Positions 32,961 through 45,984 of a DNA stretch of 64,000 nucleotides are shown one piece after another. The notes beneath the pieces are model-generated. The model was not told where the DNA came from, searched no databases, and worked only from the letters and a program-made list of their open reading frames with translations. The stretch is from Echinometra lucunter (lineage: Eukaryota; Echinodermata; Echinoidea; Camarodonta; Echinometridae), in contig CM057160.1 of the NCBI GenBank assembly GCA_029962745.1, forward strand, positions 846,501 through 910,500, in the 5' to 3' direction. The position numbers were made by a program, and so were the translations under genes. Within the stretch, counting starts at the first letter, position 1. Each line of letters starts with the position of its first letter.

Positions 32961-33320
32961 TAGTAGTAGTGGTAGCGGTAGTGGTAGTAGTAGCGGTAGT
33001 GGTAGTAGTAGTTGTAGCAGTAGCAGTAGTAGTAGTAGTAGCGGTAGTGGTAGCGGTGGTGGTAGTGGTAGTTGTAGCGGTAGCAGTAGTAGTAGTAGTA
33101 GCAGTAGTGGTAGTAGCAGTAGTAGTAGTGGTAGTGGTAGCGGTGGTGGTAGTGGTAGTTGTAGCGGTAGCAGTAGTAGTAGTAGCAGTAGTGGTAGTAG
33201 TAGTAGCAGTAGTGGTAGTAGTAGTAGTAGTAATAATGATAATGATAATAATAATAATAATGATAATAATGAAAATGATAATAATAACAATAATAATAAT
33301 AACAATAATAATAACAATTA
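32961..33320. repeat. (AGT/GGT)n and (AAT)n trinucleotide array
   Basis: A 270-bp array of GTAGTGGTAGC-type units passes into AATAATGAT repeats. All six frames are open or nearly so (poly-Ser, poly-Val, poly-Leu); this is composition, not a gene. Parts recur as a block of about 75 bp (33035-33100 against 33128-33170). Confidence 0.95.
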
Positions 33321-34064
33321 AATTATCATCATCATCATCATTATAATAATCATCACCATCATTTTCTTCATAATTTCAACACTAACTGCTTTACTCTGTG
33401 AAAATGCATGATTTTTATTTGAAAAAAAAGATGTACAAAAGTCAGTGTCTTGGGGTGGTATTCTAATCTCCTCTTGTGCTTTTGTTTTGAATGAATTGAA
33501 TGTAGTAAAAGAGGTGTGGATAGGCTGTGAAGTCAGGATGGATTAGGGAAGATTTGGCAGTGAAAAGGTCTTTTTTTTTGTCATCGCAATAGCAGGCTTC
33601 CTGTCTGTCTGGCAATTCTGGCCAATCCTCTTTCATCTTTGTTTTCCTATTTTTTCTTGTTTTTTTTTCTCCTCCTTTTATCTTCTTGTACTGAATTTCC
33701 TCCGGAGTTTTTTCTTTTCCACTTGTACTTTTAAAAAATTTCCTCACATGTATTTCTTTGACATTCTTTCTTCACGCATTGGCATGTGTACTAACAGATC
33801 AAATTTTCTTCCTCTTTGGCAGAATTCATATACATCACCTTAAATTCATGTCTACAAATACTGAAAACAAACTACTCTAGACACACCAACAATCAAGGCA
33901 AGAAAAATCTCTCTCATCTTAAGCACAACTAAGTCCAAGATCTGAGAAGAACGCATGATCCACCGCCTACGATGTCTCCAACCTAACGGTATCAACGCTG
34001 CTTTCCGCTGCTTTCCGATGAACTCTTAGTTTGTCATTGTCCTTGCTTTTCATTTTTCCGGATT

Positions 34065-34095
<31 letters not shown>

Positions 34096-37000
34096 CTCTC
34101 TCTCTCTATCTCTCTTCTCCTCTCCTTCCTCCCTTTTATCCTCTTCTCCTGGTTTGTTCACTTTTTTCTTTTTTTTTCTCTTTTCTCTTTTCTCTCCTTT
34201 TCCTTTTTTTTTTCTTTCTCTTTTTGCTTCTTCTTTTTTTCATTTTTCCTTCTTCTCTTCTTCTCTCTTTCTCTCTCTCTTTCTTCTTCTTCTGGTTTCT
34301 TTCTTGCAGGCTTCAGCTTTCCTACTTCTTCTTTCTGCCTCCCTCTTTTCTTTCTTTCTCTCTCCCCCTTTTTTCCGTCTCTTTCACTTTATTTGAGCTC
34401 ATGTACTTCTTTGTTACGTAATGTGCGCCACTCTGTCTGGTGCGCTAACGCCTAGGACTTCAGCAGAGTGTGTGCGCTGTTTACTTATCATGATAAACGA
34501 TGCATTTTCAAATTGACATTAAACACTTGATAAAGCCCTAAGGGCGAAAATTCGTGAAATTTCTTTGGTTTACGGAGTTTTTTATTCGTTTTTAAGTCCA
34601 AGACATATCTGCATACTATGCAAATCATATTCACAATATCACTTATGTCCAATATTTTAACTAGCATTTTAAATTTAAGGCACTAAAATTGCTTTAAATA
34701 TCTTGATTCAATATACCTGGAAGTGAGGATAGAAAAGGAATTCATTTAGGCCTATGTTAATTTATTCATGGCAAAAGCAGAATGGGAGGATGGGAAAATG
34801 GGTGAAAGGGATGATGCCTACGGCAATTTCACTGAATTGCATTAACAGCTACAGTAGAAAAAAAAATCTCTACCAAGAGGAAGAAGAAGTGGCATAGCCA
34901 AGGCTAGCCTCCTGCCCCGACTTTGAAAGATTCAAGTGGACAGAATGAAGAACTGACTCAGTGTCTGAAATGAGACTAATGTTATACAGTCGTCAAAGTC
35001 CAACTCTTAGTCTATGAAGTGGTATTTTACTTAGAATAGACATGGAATTAGGAAGGGATTTACATCACCATCATTTCTGAAAAATACAACGATTTGTTTT
35101 TCCATTAGTAACACTGAATAGTTACTTTTCCTTTCCAGAGCATGTCAAAGACTTACTTTGAAAAATTGCGCACAAAATTTACAGCACATGGGACTACATC
35201 CTCAAACACGCTTACGACTAGACTTCCACATACATGTATATACCATAGGTAAATGGATAAAACAAACCTCAGTAATTGTAAATTTATTTCAAATGTAAAA
35301 TATGTTCTATCTTGTAAACGAATTTGGAAAACTCACCGTTTTTGGTCTCTTTAATATTGCAGAGCCACTGCATTTTCGACACGAAACAGGCATGGTGACA
35401 ACCAATTTCGCAATACTTTTAGTCTTCTTCAAGCCGTGATCACTGAGGAAAATATTCACAATCTCATTTTATTACATATAATAATATTATTATTATAAAT
35501 TTTTACTTTACTTTCACATGTGTATATAATTACATTCCCTCTGTCATCTCTTCTTTTTTTCGTTAATTTTGCCATTTTGTTAAATAACATTTTCAGTGAT
35601 TTTCACTTTTGTTTGGATTATATAATCAAATTGTGTTTATATATTCAATTAAGGAGGGGAAAAAAGAGAAAGGTGAATTGATTTAAATTTTTGTTAACCT
35701 ATATCATCAACAGCTAGAAATACTATTTTTCATGGTTTGCTAAGGCGCAAATATTCTAATTTAGTAATGATAAGCACCTCTAAACCCCCCCAACTAATCA
35801 ACCTTTGTTTCAGATTTTCTACTCCTGCGCCGGGCGGGCTTCTTGCTCATAGAATGTTAGTATGTAACTGCAAGGAATCGAGTGGCAAGCTGACCTACAA
35901 ATAGGCCCTATATAAAGTAGGATGGGGGGGGGGGGGGGGGGGGGTCGGGGTCGGGTGTCCGGACACGTAACAAAAATGAAGCCTTCTTTTTTGTCTTCGC
36001 ATTAAACAAAAACTATGCACTGAATAGTGCTTATCACCATCAATTGTTCTCTATAATATTGTCTAACACTTTGTGCTAAAAATTTAAAAAACATTGCTTG
36101 TAAACTTTTTTAAATGGCTGTTTAAAATTGACTGTCCGGATACACAACCTGTCCGGACACACAACAACCATGTATGAACTTTGAGGAGATAACGGCCTGT
36201 GAAGTTAGCCTCTTCCTATCACACCCACTAAAGAAAGGAAGAAGTATACGTTTATCTAAACTCATGAGAATGGAGAAGTATACAAAATTCCAAATTTATC
36301 TAGCTCGCTCGTTGTGTCCGTCCAAAACTATTGGTAAAGACTGGCCAGTACATGATGGTCAATATTACAAAATTATTGGTTAAAATGTACCAAAATTTTG
36401 GTTGATTTTGACAATTTGGGGGGTCGGAAACAGGTTCACCAATATATATTGGTTATTTTGACCTTCCTTAGAGTGTATAGATAAGATCTAGACAGCAAGG
36501 TTAAAGAGTAAGGCACTAAGGGACAATGTGTGGAATGGAAAAAGCTTTTTTATTCTTCACGCAGCCTTTCCCTCATTACTTTCTTTTTCAATTTTTTTCT
36601 CGTTTTCTCTCTTCTTTCTTTCTTTCTTTTTTTTTTCCATTGGATAGGTATGAAGTCTCAGTGCGAAGCACGGTATTCCCCTAGCCCTCTTTCCGGACGG
36701 TCGTGAACGCGCTCACCCCTGCCTCCTTCGGGCATTACAATCTGACACAATATTTGGGAAATATTGCTAGTACTAAATCACCACGTCCTACGTTTGTTAA
36801 GCTTCGATACTGTGATACGCCTCTAAAGTGTAACTCGCCGGTTAAGTTGATGAAAATGTGTACACGCACTACTATGTGTACGGTACTATGGTATACACAC
36901 ATGCAGGGTCAGCGTTGGTTGAGGGCAAGTTCTAAGCTTCATCCCTTCCTCTATCTTCAGTGTGTCTCTCGCTATGTCTCTCTCTCTCTCTCTGTTTAAT

Positions 37001-39179
37001 TCTTTCTTTCTTTCTATCTCTCTCTCTCTCTCCTTTTTCTCTTATTCTACTATTCAATCCTTTCTGCACTCTCTTGTTTGCTTGTTTGATACCTCCTTTA
37101 CTGCTGAGAACTAGCCTCTAATTTTTCTCTGTCTCCCCCAGATCCTGATTTGTCCCTGTCCGCCATGATACTAATAATCCAGCATCTCTTTCTATCGCTT
37201 GTAATATTTATATTTATATCTTCTTTGTGTGTTTTGTATGTCTCTTATAATTTAAGTCCTCACATAGTTCCTTTATCTACGTTGTAATGTCCCGTCACGT
37301 CAGCTTGGGCTCTTCTTGTTCTCTTTGTTTTTCTCCGTTCCTTTCCTCAGATTTTGCTATTTGATTTTTTTTTTGTTGTTGTTGGATGTTGTAGGATGTT
37401 ATCATCAAGATATCTGTCACTGAATTCCACCATTTGAAAAGCTAAACCGGGCAGGCATATGCTTCTGTCTTACAATGCATTCTATAGGGCAAAAAAGGTC
37501 TAGCATTACTGGTCACTTGTATATTTTTGCTTTTTGTCAAGTACTAGACCATGATGTTTTTGAAGTGGATTTATAGGGCTTCATCATGTTCATAGTAACA
37601 CAATATTACATACACTGATAGCATGTAGGGCCATGCAGATTTTTAAATGTTACTCAGTGGCTTTGACAGTAACTTTCTCCTCCTCCCTTCTTCTTTCCTC
37701 CTAGTTTCCATGCATATCCCACTTCTCATTTTTCTTCTATTGTTTATCTTCCTCCTCCTCTCCTCCCATTCGAAGCTTACAAGTTCTTCTTTTCCTCTCA
37801 TCTTTCTCCTTCACACCTCCTTTCACTTCCCATTTCTATCGCTCCTCTTGCCCCTCCTCTCTTCTCCTCCAATTCTGTTTACATTTGAATTCCTAAATTT
37901 CGCTTCCCCTTTTTTCCTACGTCTTTTTTCTATGCTCTAGTTTAACTCCGTGCTTCTGTTCCTTTATTTTTTATTTTCTTCCCTTTTCCTGGCCATCTTT
38001 ATCATGATTCACCTTATCTGTCATTTCTTTTATTTCGTGGTTGATTTTTTTAGCACTTCTGATACATTTTCTCCGTTCCATTTGTTTTCCTTTGAATATT
38101 TTTTATATTAATTTTTCACGTTATTTACACTTCTCTTTTCCCCTTCCCTCTATTTCCTTCCGTTATCACGCTTCCGATCCTCTATAATAACAGTATCAAT
38201 GACAATGGTATGATGACGATAATAATAATGATGGTTTTGATGAATGATAATGACAGCAGCATTAAGTTTATTACTTTAAAAAATGAGTTTTCACTGCTTC
38301 TCTATATCTGACTATTTTCATGCTATCACCGTCAAGTGCCAAGAACTTTGCAACCGGAAACCATTATACTATCACTGGTTGAGGGGCGACTCTCCCGGAA
38401 GAAGGGCCCCTCACTCTATCAAGAGCCACAAAAGATCTCAATATTACCCATGAAAAATGCCACTTACAAACGCGTTAAGTGCTCTCTTATCTTACAAATA
38501 CATTGACCCGTTTTGCTTTTGTTATAAGCCCCACTTTTTTTCTTAGTTCACCCCTTGATGAGACTAATAAGCGCCCCTTTGAAAGTCTATTTATTACCAT
38601 TTCCGTGTTTCCTCCTTTCTTTTCTCCCTTTCTGTTCTTAGAAGTGCCGTTTTTTGTTTTTTTTTTACTTCTGAGTGTCCCTGTTTAAATGTGCTCATGA
38701 CTACACATTCCTTTTTAAGTATCGTGCCTTCTTATTATATGTGCCCCCATTTACTTCTAAAAATTGTCCCCATCTCTTTTTATAACATTTCTACTGTTAA
38801 CGAGCGAGATTGTTAAAGTTTTAAAGTGCTCTGTTTAATTTCGATTCTCAGCTCGGGCTGGTTCAAAATTTCAAATGTGATACATGGACGGACATAATTA
38901 TGATTTTTCATAAGCTATTGCTCCTTTTCCTTCCGAGATACTGCAGTACCATTTTCTCATTTGATAGGTGCCACTTTTATACAATATGCCCTTACCAGTT
39001 ATAGTGCTCATTTCATGTCTGATTAATGCCTCCCTTTACGTCCGACTGGTGCCACTTTTGAATGCCCCTTTCAGAGCCCTTTTCGACTGTAATCGTTGAA
39101 TTACCTCCTCGATTTGTAAAGCTTAGGACTAATATTTTCATTTTCCTATTTTGCGTGAGGTGACCAAAATATAGGCCTA

Positions 39180-39413
39180 CTCTCTTTTAAAAAGAGTGAA
39201 CTTAGAGTGAATTAAGAGTAAAAATTATGACATTCACTCTTAATTCTTTTAAAAGTGACCACATGGATCATTCAGAAACCTTGAATGATCACTGAGGTCA
39301 TCCCTCAAGAGAGTGAATATCACAGTTCTTACTCTTAATTTACTCTAAATGCACTCTTTTCTTAAATTCACCCCAAACAGAGTAAACGCGTTCACTTTTT
39401 TTTTTAAAGAGAG
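39180..39413. mobile_element. TA-flanked MITE with subterminal repeats
   Basis: The 234-bp element starts CTCTCTTTTAAAAAGAGTGA and ends with the inverted form (TTCACTTTTT..AAAGAGAG), with TA at each side. ACTCTTAATT/GAGTGAAT-type words repeat inside in both orientations. The features suit a Tc1/mariner-type MITE. Confidence 0.7.
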
Positions 39414-39652
39414 TACCATTTAAACATCTTATAGGCCTAGGGTTTAGTTTGATGGCAGAAATAAGGCTTTTTATAGCAAAAAGCTGTTATTTTTGGCTCG
39501 CTCAAGAAAAAAAGTATGTCGGTGTGTACTAGGCGGGCCGCGAGCGAGGGTGAGCATACTCTAGTGTGAGTAACAAATTGCGGCAGAATATTTCGATCAT
39601 TCCCTTTTCATTCCTCAAAACAAATTTTCGTAGGTGGCCTTCCGTGTTTCGT

Positions 39653-39679
39653 CCCCCCCCCCCCCCCCCCCCCCCCCCC
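39653..39679. repeat. 27-base poly-C run
   Basis: One of the longest of many C or G homopolymers in the window (others include 18091-18113, 19117-19135, 10421-10435, 35925-35944, 20951-20965). The exact length is unreliable in assemblies. Confidence 0.9.
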
Positions 39680-40009
39680 TCGTTCCCTGAAATAGCCACC
39701 ATTGCATATAACTGGCCAGGGACACCAAGCGTGTTGCAAACGTTACAGTCTTGCCTATTCTAAGGTGCTTAGAACTGATTGGTAGCGATGGGATCTCACT
39801 AATACATTGATAATTATAGCTTAATGGATGAAACTAACAATAATGAGGAAAAGCCCGAAACTTTTGTATCAGAATTAGCATGAATAGAAAAAGTCCAAAT
39901 ACAAATGCAAATACATTACTAAACAAAAACATATAATAGTTTGCTCTGTCGTTTTACTTGATCACGATGAGTAATATAAGACCAATATAGGATCAAGAAG
40001 TTTGTGCAA

Positions 40010-41130
40010 AGGGGGTAGGGGGAATGGGGACTGCCCGCCCCATTTCCGATGAAAATGGAAAAAGTTGCACAATAGAATAACCCCTATATACAAAAGGGGG
40101 GAAACCGCTGTCTAAGATTTCTTATATTATGCTCGCAAAACCATAGAAAGCATTAGGGGCTCCACTCCCTCGATCCCGCCTGTTTGGGCATCAGCTCCAT
40201 AACCCCCCCCCCCCCCGGAAAACCTCGTGCCGAGAAGGTGACAGGTTTGGGGGAGACGGACATGTGATACTGTAGGGGAAGGTCAGTGGGTTACGCACTT
40301 TGGTATGAATTACGAGAATATTATCATCCTTGTTAAGAGACTCGAGTAACACTTTTGGGCAGGTTGCACCTTAGGGCCAGGTATACGTTAAAAGCCATAT
40401 GCAACCCAAGTTACATTTTCGCCAGGTTACAATTTAGTTACGTGACAATTTAAACGCCATAATGTGTACCAGAGACCCTTGTTACATTTTCGAAGAGGTT
40501 GGGCTTAAAGTGCAGGTGACATTTTCAAGGCCACTCTGTACAAAAGTAAAAAAAAACACTAGGTTACACATTAAGGCAAGAAGGTAATAGGATTACCTTT
40601 TAAGAGACCCATGCTACTATCTTCATGATTTTGGGAAAGTTGTACTTAATAGGGTCAGGAGTCATCTTAAAAGTCACTTACGACTCAGGTTACACTTTTG
40701 GGATGTGGCTATTAAAAAGCTGAAGCTAGGGAACAAGGGAAGGGGGCTGCAGCCTACCCCCTCCATTTTGGCTAAACTTGGGAAAATGTTACAATATGAA
40801 ATTATGAGGAAACCCTATAAAATTATACGGCGAAAAAACGCTGTTTAAATTGCGTATATAGGCTCAAAAAAAAAGCATACAAACACAAGAACATTAGGGG
40901 GCTCTACCCCTAAAAACCAGCCAGTCTGGCTATCAGCCCCCATTCGTACAAAAACCAAAAACGTTCTGCAGCCCGCGGGAAGAATACATACTTGAAGAAG
41001 AGGGGCAGGTTGTACTATGGCGACAGGATACTTTAGGCATTTTACAATTTACAAGAAGGTCATATCTTTGAAGAGGCTTGTGTTACACTTTTGGGCAGGT
41101 TGCATTTTATGGCCAGGTATATGCAACCCA
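40010..41130. repeat. Degenerate direct duplication, unit about 740 bp
   Basis: Blocks at 40330-40405 (AACACTTTTGGGCAGGTTGC, GGGCCAGGTATA, ATGCAACCC) recur at 41085-41130. The GGGGCTCCACTCCC..ATCAGC block at 40155 recurs at 40898. The spacing in both cases is about 740 bp. It is probably an old tandem or transposon duplication; identity is too low to date. Confidence 0.55.
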
Positions 41131-41639
41131 TGATGCGACCGAAGTTGCAGTCTAAAGGCCATACAAATGACTCTGCCGAACGAAAAAATGGAGGGGCAAA
41201 ACACATTTTCCCTCCTAAAAGCCCCCTCTCAAAACATGCCAAAATAATGATATAATAGCAGTACTTTTTTTAGCCAAAAAACAAAAATAAACAAGAACAA
41301 AAACAAAAACAAGAATAGTCAAAGAAAGAAACCTGGTATTGAATAATATAACAAAATGATATTTCATTCAAGAAAATGAATTGGAAAAATTGAAATATAG
41401 TTATATTGTGCATTACGGCTGAGAAGACTTGAGCCTCTAAAAATGATGCGTTCCTTGGAAGTTTGTCCCCCAATCCCAAACTGCTGAAGGCGCACTGTTT
41501 TCAGTTGATTGCAACCCAACTTTCCTGCAACACCTCTCAGTTTAATAGCTTTAGAATCATGTCGTATTCATCATCATCATGCCAAATCTTACTAGATTTT
41601 GCAGGCAATTTCAATCAAATGTTCAAGGTTAAAGTTAAT

Positions 41640-41885
41640 TGTCTTTGACCGCAGAGTTCCAGGGGCTTTGCTATTCTTAGCTTGCCCCTCCGTTTTTCAT
41701 TTTTTTTTCAGCTATGTCAACTTTATTTTGTTCAGTATCTCAATAATTCCGTTTTCTTTTATAATGTTATTTCATTCTACATGTTCTATTACATTTGTCT
41801 TAACGAGATTACTGAATTTATATATTCATTTTTGTATACACTGTGAAACGGAAAATAAATAAATCGAATCAATCAAATCAATAAT
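41640..41885 (+). mobile_element. LINE 3' end remnant
   Basis: Ends CTGTGAAACGGAAAATAAAT followed by AAATCGAATCAATCAAATCA, a short-repeat tail like those at 21370 and 21595. The preceding 200 bp is AT-rich 3'-UTR-like sequence without an intact frame. Confidence 0.4.
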
Positions 41886-42475
41886 CATTGGCATGTTTGA
41901 ATACTATTCTTACTTCTTATTTCTTAAATCTTAGAGGTAGATCAAATTCAAAGCAGTCTTTTCAGGCTTTTTATTAAAGTAATAGAGGATACCTGTAAGA
42001 ATAATTTGAATACAATGCCATCAAACCTTCAAAGCTATGCCTCTTTGCCTTCAATATTAAACACTCTTTTGGTATACAAAACAAATTACGAGAACACTAC
42101 CGAGAGAAGATCCATATTCTCTGTTATTGTGGAAAATAGGAGTTGGAGGGGCAGTCCTACCTTTATTATTGCACGTGAACATGTAGAATTAAGAACCGAA
42201 GACATTCTTTTCTTTTTTAAAATTCAGATTTAGACCAACCTGACCAATATTTTGTGAAATCGATGTGAATGTAATCCTGATCTGGAATTACGCTACATGA
42301 TCTTTCTCACGTTAACCTGCTACTATCTGTGACTCGGTCATACCTTTCGGATAAAAGAAAAAAAAATGAAAGACCGGACAAAGTCATGATTAACATCACA
42401 AATATCAACACTTATGGTCACAGTCACAGAGAGTATTAAGTCCCTCTTCGGCTCAATATCTACCTCAGACACTGA

Positions 42476-42745
42476 GTCGTGGCTGGATCCAGAGTTGTGA
42501 GAACTATTTTATGAACTATAGGGGAAAACATATTGCTTGGCAAAAAAATATGGGAGGGGGGTCTTTAAAAAATCGCCCACGGGTGAGTTAATATCCATTT
42601 TAAATGAACAAATAAGGTTATTATAGTTGCATGACCTTGCCCTCTCTTGACCATACTCTTCTTTCTTCTACTCTCTCTTTAGCACTTGAAAAAAGAAAAA
42701 AAGAAAGAGATATGCCCCCCCCCCCCCGAGCGCTGCCCCTGCTTA
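42476..42745 (+). mobile_element. hAT-type MITE, family G (copy 3)
   Basis: It shares with 18895-19150 the words GGTGAGTTAATATCCATTTT, AAATGAA, GTTGCATGACCTTGCCCTCT, the pyrimidine-rich centre, poly-C and the end GAGCGCTGCCCCTG. The 5' end (GTGGCTGGATCCAGAG) is the more variable side. Boundaries are approximate and no clean target duplication is seen. Confidence 0.6.
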
Positions 42746-43829
42746 CTGCTGGTACCGAATTATCAGGAACTGTCCATCTGCTTGGTGTCATACAAGACCA
42801 CCAACCCCACACACTCCTGTCCGTCCTTCCACCGCTGTATATACAAATTCGCCATACGATTTACGCGTTAGTAGAAAAAAACTATTTTTTTAGCAACTTA
42901 CCCGGCAAGTTACACTATAGCGCGGGATGCGTTTTAACAGCTTAACATACGTTCAAACCATCTGAGCTACAGCTTATATATTGTTTACATTTGCCCCTCG
43001 TACTATTACTTAGCTTGCTTATCGTGCATCCAACATAATAGGCAAAGGCAAGAATGTATCTGCGAGAGATATAGCTCAGCGCTCGCGCTCCGATTGCGTA
43101 TTTTAGGATAAAAAAAGGAGTAACTTAAACCCTGCCTGCCTTGTGTTGGTATAACGCTTAGAGACTGGTGTCTTCCGAACCCAAACCTTTAGACCACCGT
43201 GCAATCCGTGTGCTAAGATGGCGACACGTGATCATAAGCTTCCTCACCCAGCACACACCATATGTTCCCATTCCAAACCTGGAAGAAGACGGAAGGCAAA
43301 GGGGAGCTGTAGAGGAAAGACAAATCTATAAAACAAAAGTATTCATCACTGCTTATTCAATTGGACATAATTTTATCATACATATTGGTGGTGGAAGAGA
43401 GAAAGTTGAGAATCCCCCACCCCACTCCTACAAAACCCCTAACAAACTAACCCTTGAAAATAAAATATCTATGTATCAACTAGAGGAAAAGACTCCCCCC
43501 CCCCCCCATTTTGAAACTACCAATATTAGGCTAACTATAATTCTAAAAGAACAGCAAAAGAAAGAGAGCCATACTCTGTTATGATTACATCAATACCAAA
43601 CCTGAGACTCAAATTCGACTGCAATTTAGTTACATCTATAAATATACCAGTTCAAGCTTATTTCCTTAAATTGAAAAAATAAAACAGAAAACGAAAGATG
43701 CGGGGTGATCGGCACGCGAGGGGCACGTGCGGCAAGGCGACCGTACGCCATCCACCTTCCATGATTGTATACAGCCGTACTCATGGTGGGCAGGATGATT
43801 GGTCGAGAAGCATGAAGGAGGTGTGGTGG

Positions 43830-44160
43830 ATGAATGAAGGGGACAAGGAGGGAGAAAAAAACAGAGGGGGAGGGAGAGAGAAAAAAAAACAGAGGGGGAG
43901 GGAGAGAGAAGAAGTGTGACGGTATAGCCAGAGAGAGAGAGAGAAAGAGAGAGAGAGGGGGGGGAATGGAAACCTGTTTCGGCGAGTTTATTCAAATGGC
44001 AGGGAAAGAGTGAAATTGACAGAGGAAATTTAACGATAGAGGAGAGACGAGGAGATAAACAAAAAAAAGAGAATGAGAAAGAGAAATAAAGTGAGAGTTG
44101 ATAATGAGAAAGAGAGGGAGGGGTGGGGGGGGGGGGAGAGAAGAATGAGGAGGGGTGAGA
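43830..44160. repeat. GA-rich polypurine region upstream of OLIG
   Basis: Runs of GAGAGA, GGGAGGGAGAGAG and AAAGAGAGAG with a 12-G run, including a duplicated AACAGAGGGGGAGGGAGAGA unit (43860 and 43890). It lies about 500-800 bp before the OLIG start codon. Confidence 0.8.
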
Positions 44161-44628
44161 AAAATGCGATGAAGACGGGTACAGTGGGAGGGGCTATAGA
44201 CCGGTTGCGTCGTACCCCGGCACGCGACAACCTGCCTGGGATCAGGAGGGGGATCATTAAAACCATATCTCATCCTCATCCACCATTCATTCGAACCTCG
44301 CTACCCCTGCCAGATACAGAATGGTTTGTTGGTAGATCATAAAAACTGTATTACTCATGCCGTAAAAGGGACGATTGATTTGGTAGTGGTTGTTAGTAGC
44401 AACTTTACAAATTTGTCATGATCTTCTGAAAGACTGAAAAAATCATCGAAATTCGAAACACAGAGGATTTCGTCTTCCAGTTATCTTCAAAAATAAGTAT
44501 TTTAAACATTTACAAGACATTTTGTTTGTGTACAGATATTTTCTTCATCACGGTTTGGTCTTTACTAAAGGACTAAACCTGATTTTTTGCTCGACATTTA
44601 TGGTTCTGAAATCCATCATCGAAGGAAG

Positions 44629-45984
44629 ATGGTAAGAGAAGTGTCATCACCCGTCTCTGATTCAGGAGCCGAATTGAGCGATGACAACATGTCTGTAAAC
44701 TCAACTACCGATTCGTACTACTCGTTACCGAAATCGTCCATGCGAAGACCATCTTCTGGGGATGATGGTAATGATGATGGATTCGGAATGATGAACGTCG
44801 ATCAGGACCCGACAAGGAACCTGAAAGCGATGACGGAGGAGAGATTGAATGAGCTGGAAAGCCGTAAGATGTCGAGTAGGATGATGGAAGGTGTGGAGAT
44901 GACGTCATCGGGGTTAGACGAGGTCGAGATGAGGTCGCGAGAAGACCAGCAGGAGCTGAGGTTGAAAATAAATAGTCGGGAGAGAAAGAGAATGCATGAT
45001 TTAAACAAAGCATTGGATGGTTTACGTGAAGTCATGCCTTACGCCCACGGCCCTTCGGTTAGAAAGCTCTCCAAAATGTCCACACTCCTGTTGGCCAAGA
45101 ACTACATCCTTATGTTACGTAACAGTATGGAAGAGATGAGACAACTCGTGAATGATGTCTACCAGGGGCGTGGTCAAGTACCACCATCGTTCTCCCAGCC
45201 TCAGCAAGCAACACTTCGTCATGATGTTTCATCTACTCATCTCGAACGAGATCGTCATGACCATCACCACCACCATCTCCAGCACGTCCATACCACTTCA
45301 GTACCAGTTTCTGCATCATCTAAATCGCTCGATCATTCTAAACTCCTGGCATCATTACAAAATGAGTCTGGCATCAGATATCAAGAGAAAAAATCCTCTG
45401 AAATGAACATTTCTGAGAAGGCTTCCCACAGCGAAAATCCGCCGTCAGATTCTCTGCAGAGTAGGTGTTCGTTGAGGATTTCCAATTCGTTATCACGTAA
45501 TGAGCATTCATCTCCTTTTAAACGCGTTTTACCGTCGTCATCATCGACATCGTTGCCTCGATTATCGTCGACATCGCCACATTTACAGAACCATAAGACT
45601 CCAGTTAACTCTTCTTATGACGTCAGAACATCAGCAGCAGCAACATCGGTGACATCACTGTCGCTGTCGTCGTCCTTAAAGCCGAACTTTCCTCTGAGAC
45701 CATCTGCTATGCTTCCTCTCAGCTTCGACTTCGCTAGCAATCACCTTCACCATCCTCCTGCTCCTCCTCATCATTCTCATCGGCTTCAACTCCATCTCCA
45801 GCCCGACACACGTCGTCATCAAACATCTCCTCAACCGAGTACCAGCCACGCCAATGAGAGTCGGGTTAAGATTTCTCATGTGGACAAACCCTGGAGTGCA
45901 TCTGTAGCTTCTGTGCCCTGCTCGTGCATTCAGTGTGTGAAGCAAGTCTTCGGGGCAGCCCCCATGTCATCTGTGCTCCACTGA
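44629..45984 (+). CDS. OLIG: OLIG-family bHLH transcription factor
   Basis: An intronless frame of 451 residues from the ATG at 44629 ([20 protein letters not shown]). Upstream codons in the same frame lack an ATG. The bHLH domain spans about residues 110-172: basic region [17 protein letters not shown], helix 1 [16 protein letters not shown], loop SVRKLSKM, helix 2 [20 protein letters not shown]. The [13 protein letters not shown] and [12 protein letters not shown] blocks are specific to the OLIG group among bHLH proteins. The N-terminus is acidic and Ser-rich. The C-terminal 270 residues are Ser/His/Pro-rich with HDHHHHH and a final PCSCIQC motif. OLIG proteins bind E-boxes in the nucleus as dimers, often as repressors in neural fate choice. 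The single-exon layout matches vertebrate OLIG genes. Which paralogue (1, 2, 3) cannot be said. Orientation relative to neighbours is doubtful because contig B may be inverted. Confidence 0.93.
   Translation: MVREVSSPVSDSGAELSDDNMSVNSTTDSYYSLPKSSMRRPSSGDDGNDDGFGMMNVDQDPTRNLKAMTEERLNELESRKMSSRMMEGVEMTSSGLDEVEMRSREDQQELRLKINSRERKRMHDLNKALDGLREVMPYAHGPSVRKLSKMSTLLLAKNYILMLRNSMEEMRQLVNDVYQGRGQVPPSFSQPQQATLRHDVSSTHLERDRHDHHHHHLQHVHTTSVPVSASSKSLDHSKLLASLQNESGIRYQEKKSSEMNISEKASHSENPPSDSLQSRCSLRISNSLSRNEHSSPFKRVLPSSSSTSLPRLSSTSPHLQNHKTPVNSSYDVRTSAAATSVTSLSLSSSLKPNFPLRPSAMLPLSFDFASNHLHHPPAPPHHSHRLQLHLQPDTRRHQTSPQPSTSHANESRVKISHVDKPWSASVASVPCSCIQCVKQVFGAAPMSSVLH

Larger units (their letters stand above)
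33321..44628. other. 11-kb non-coding interval upstream of the OLIG gene
   Basis: No exon is recognised. It holds a pyrimidine-rich microsatellite region (34060-34390), poly-G (35925-35944), repeated GTCCGGACAC/GTCCGGATAC words (35957-36165), CT arrays (36975-37035), a pyrimidine-rich tract (37670-37960), a TA-flanked MITE (39180-39413), 27-base poly-C (39653-39679), a degenerate duplication (40010-41130), a LINE 3' end (41640-41885), a hAT-type MITE (42476-42745) and GA-rich sequence (43830-44150). Regulatory DNA for OLIG could be here but cannot be singled out by eye. Confidence 0.5.

Noticed and set aside
32937..33346. Long poly-Leu, poly-Ser and poly-Val frames
   Set aside because: All come from one trinucleotide array read in different frames.
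34031..34396. 121-codon Phe/Leu/Ser-rich frame suggestive of a membrane protein
   Set aside because: Produced by a TTTC/CT-rich microsatellite region.
42006..42233. 75-codon plus-strand frame as a possible exon
   Set aside because: No acceptor/donor context that joins to anything, no recognisable motif; left unannotated.
43168..43584. 138-codon plus-strand frame upstream of OLIG
   Set aside because: Ends in low-complexity Pro-rich sequence over poly-C runs and has no recognisable domain; probably chance.
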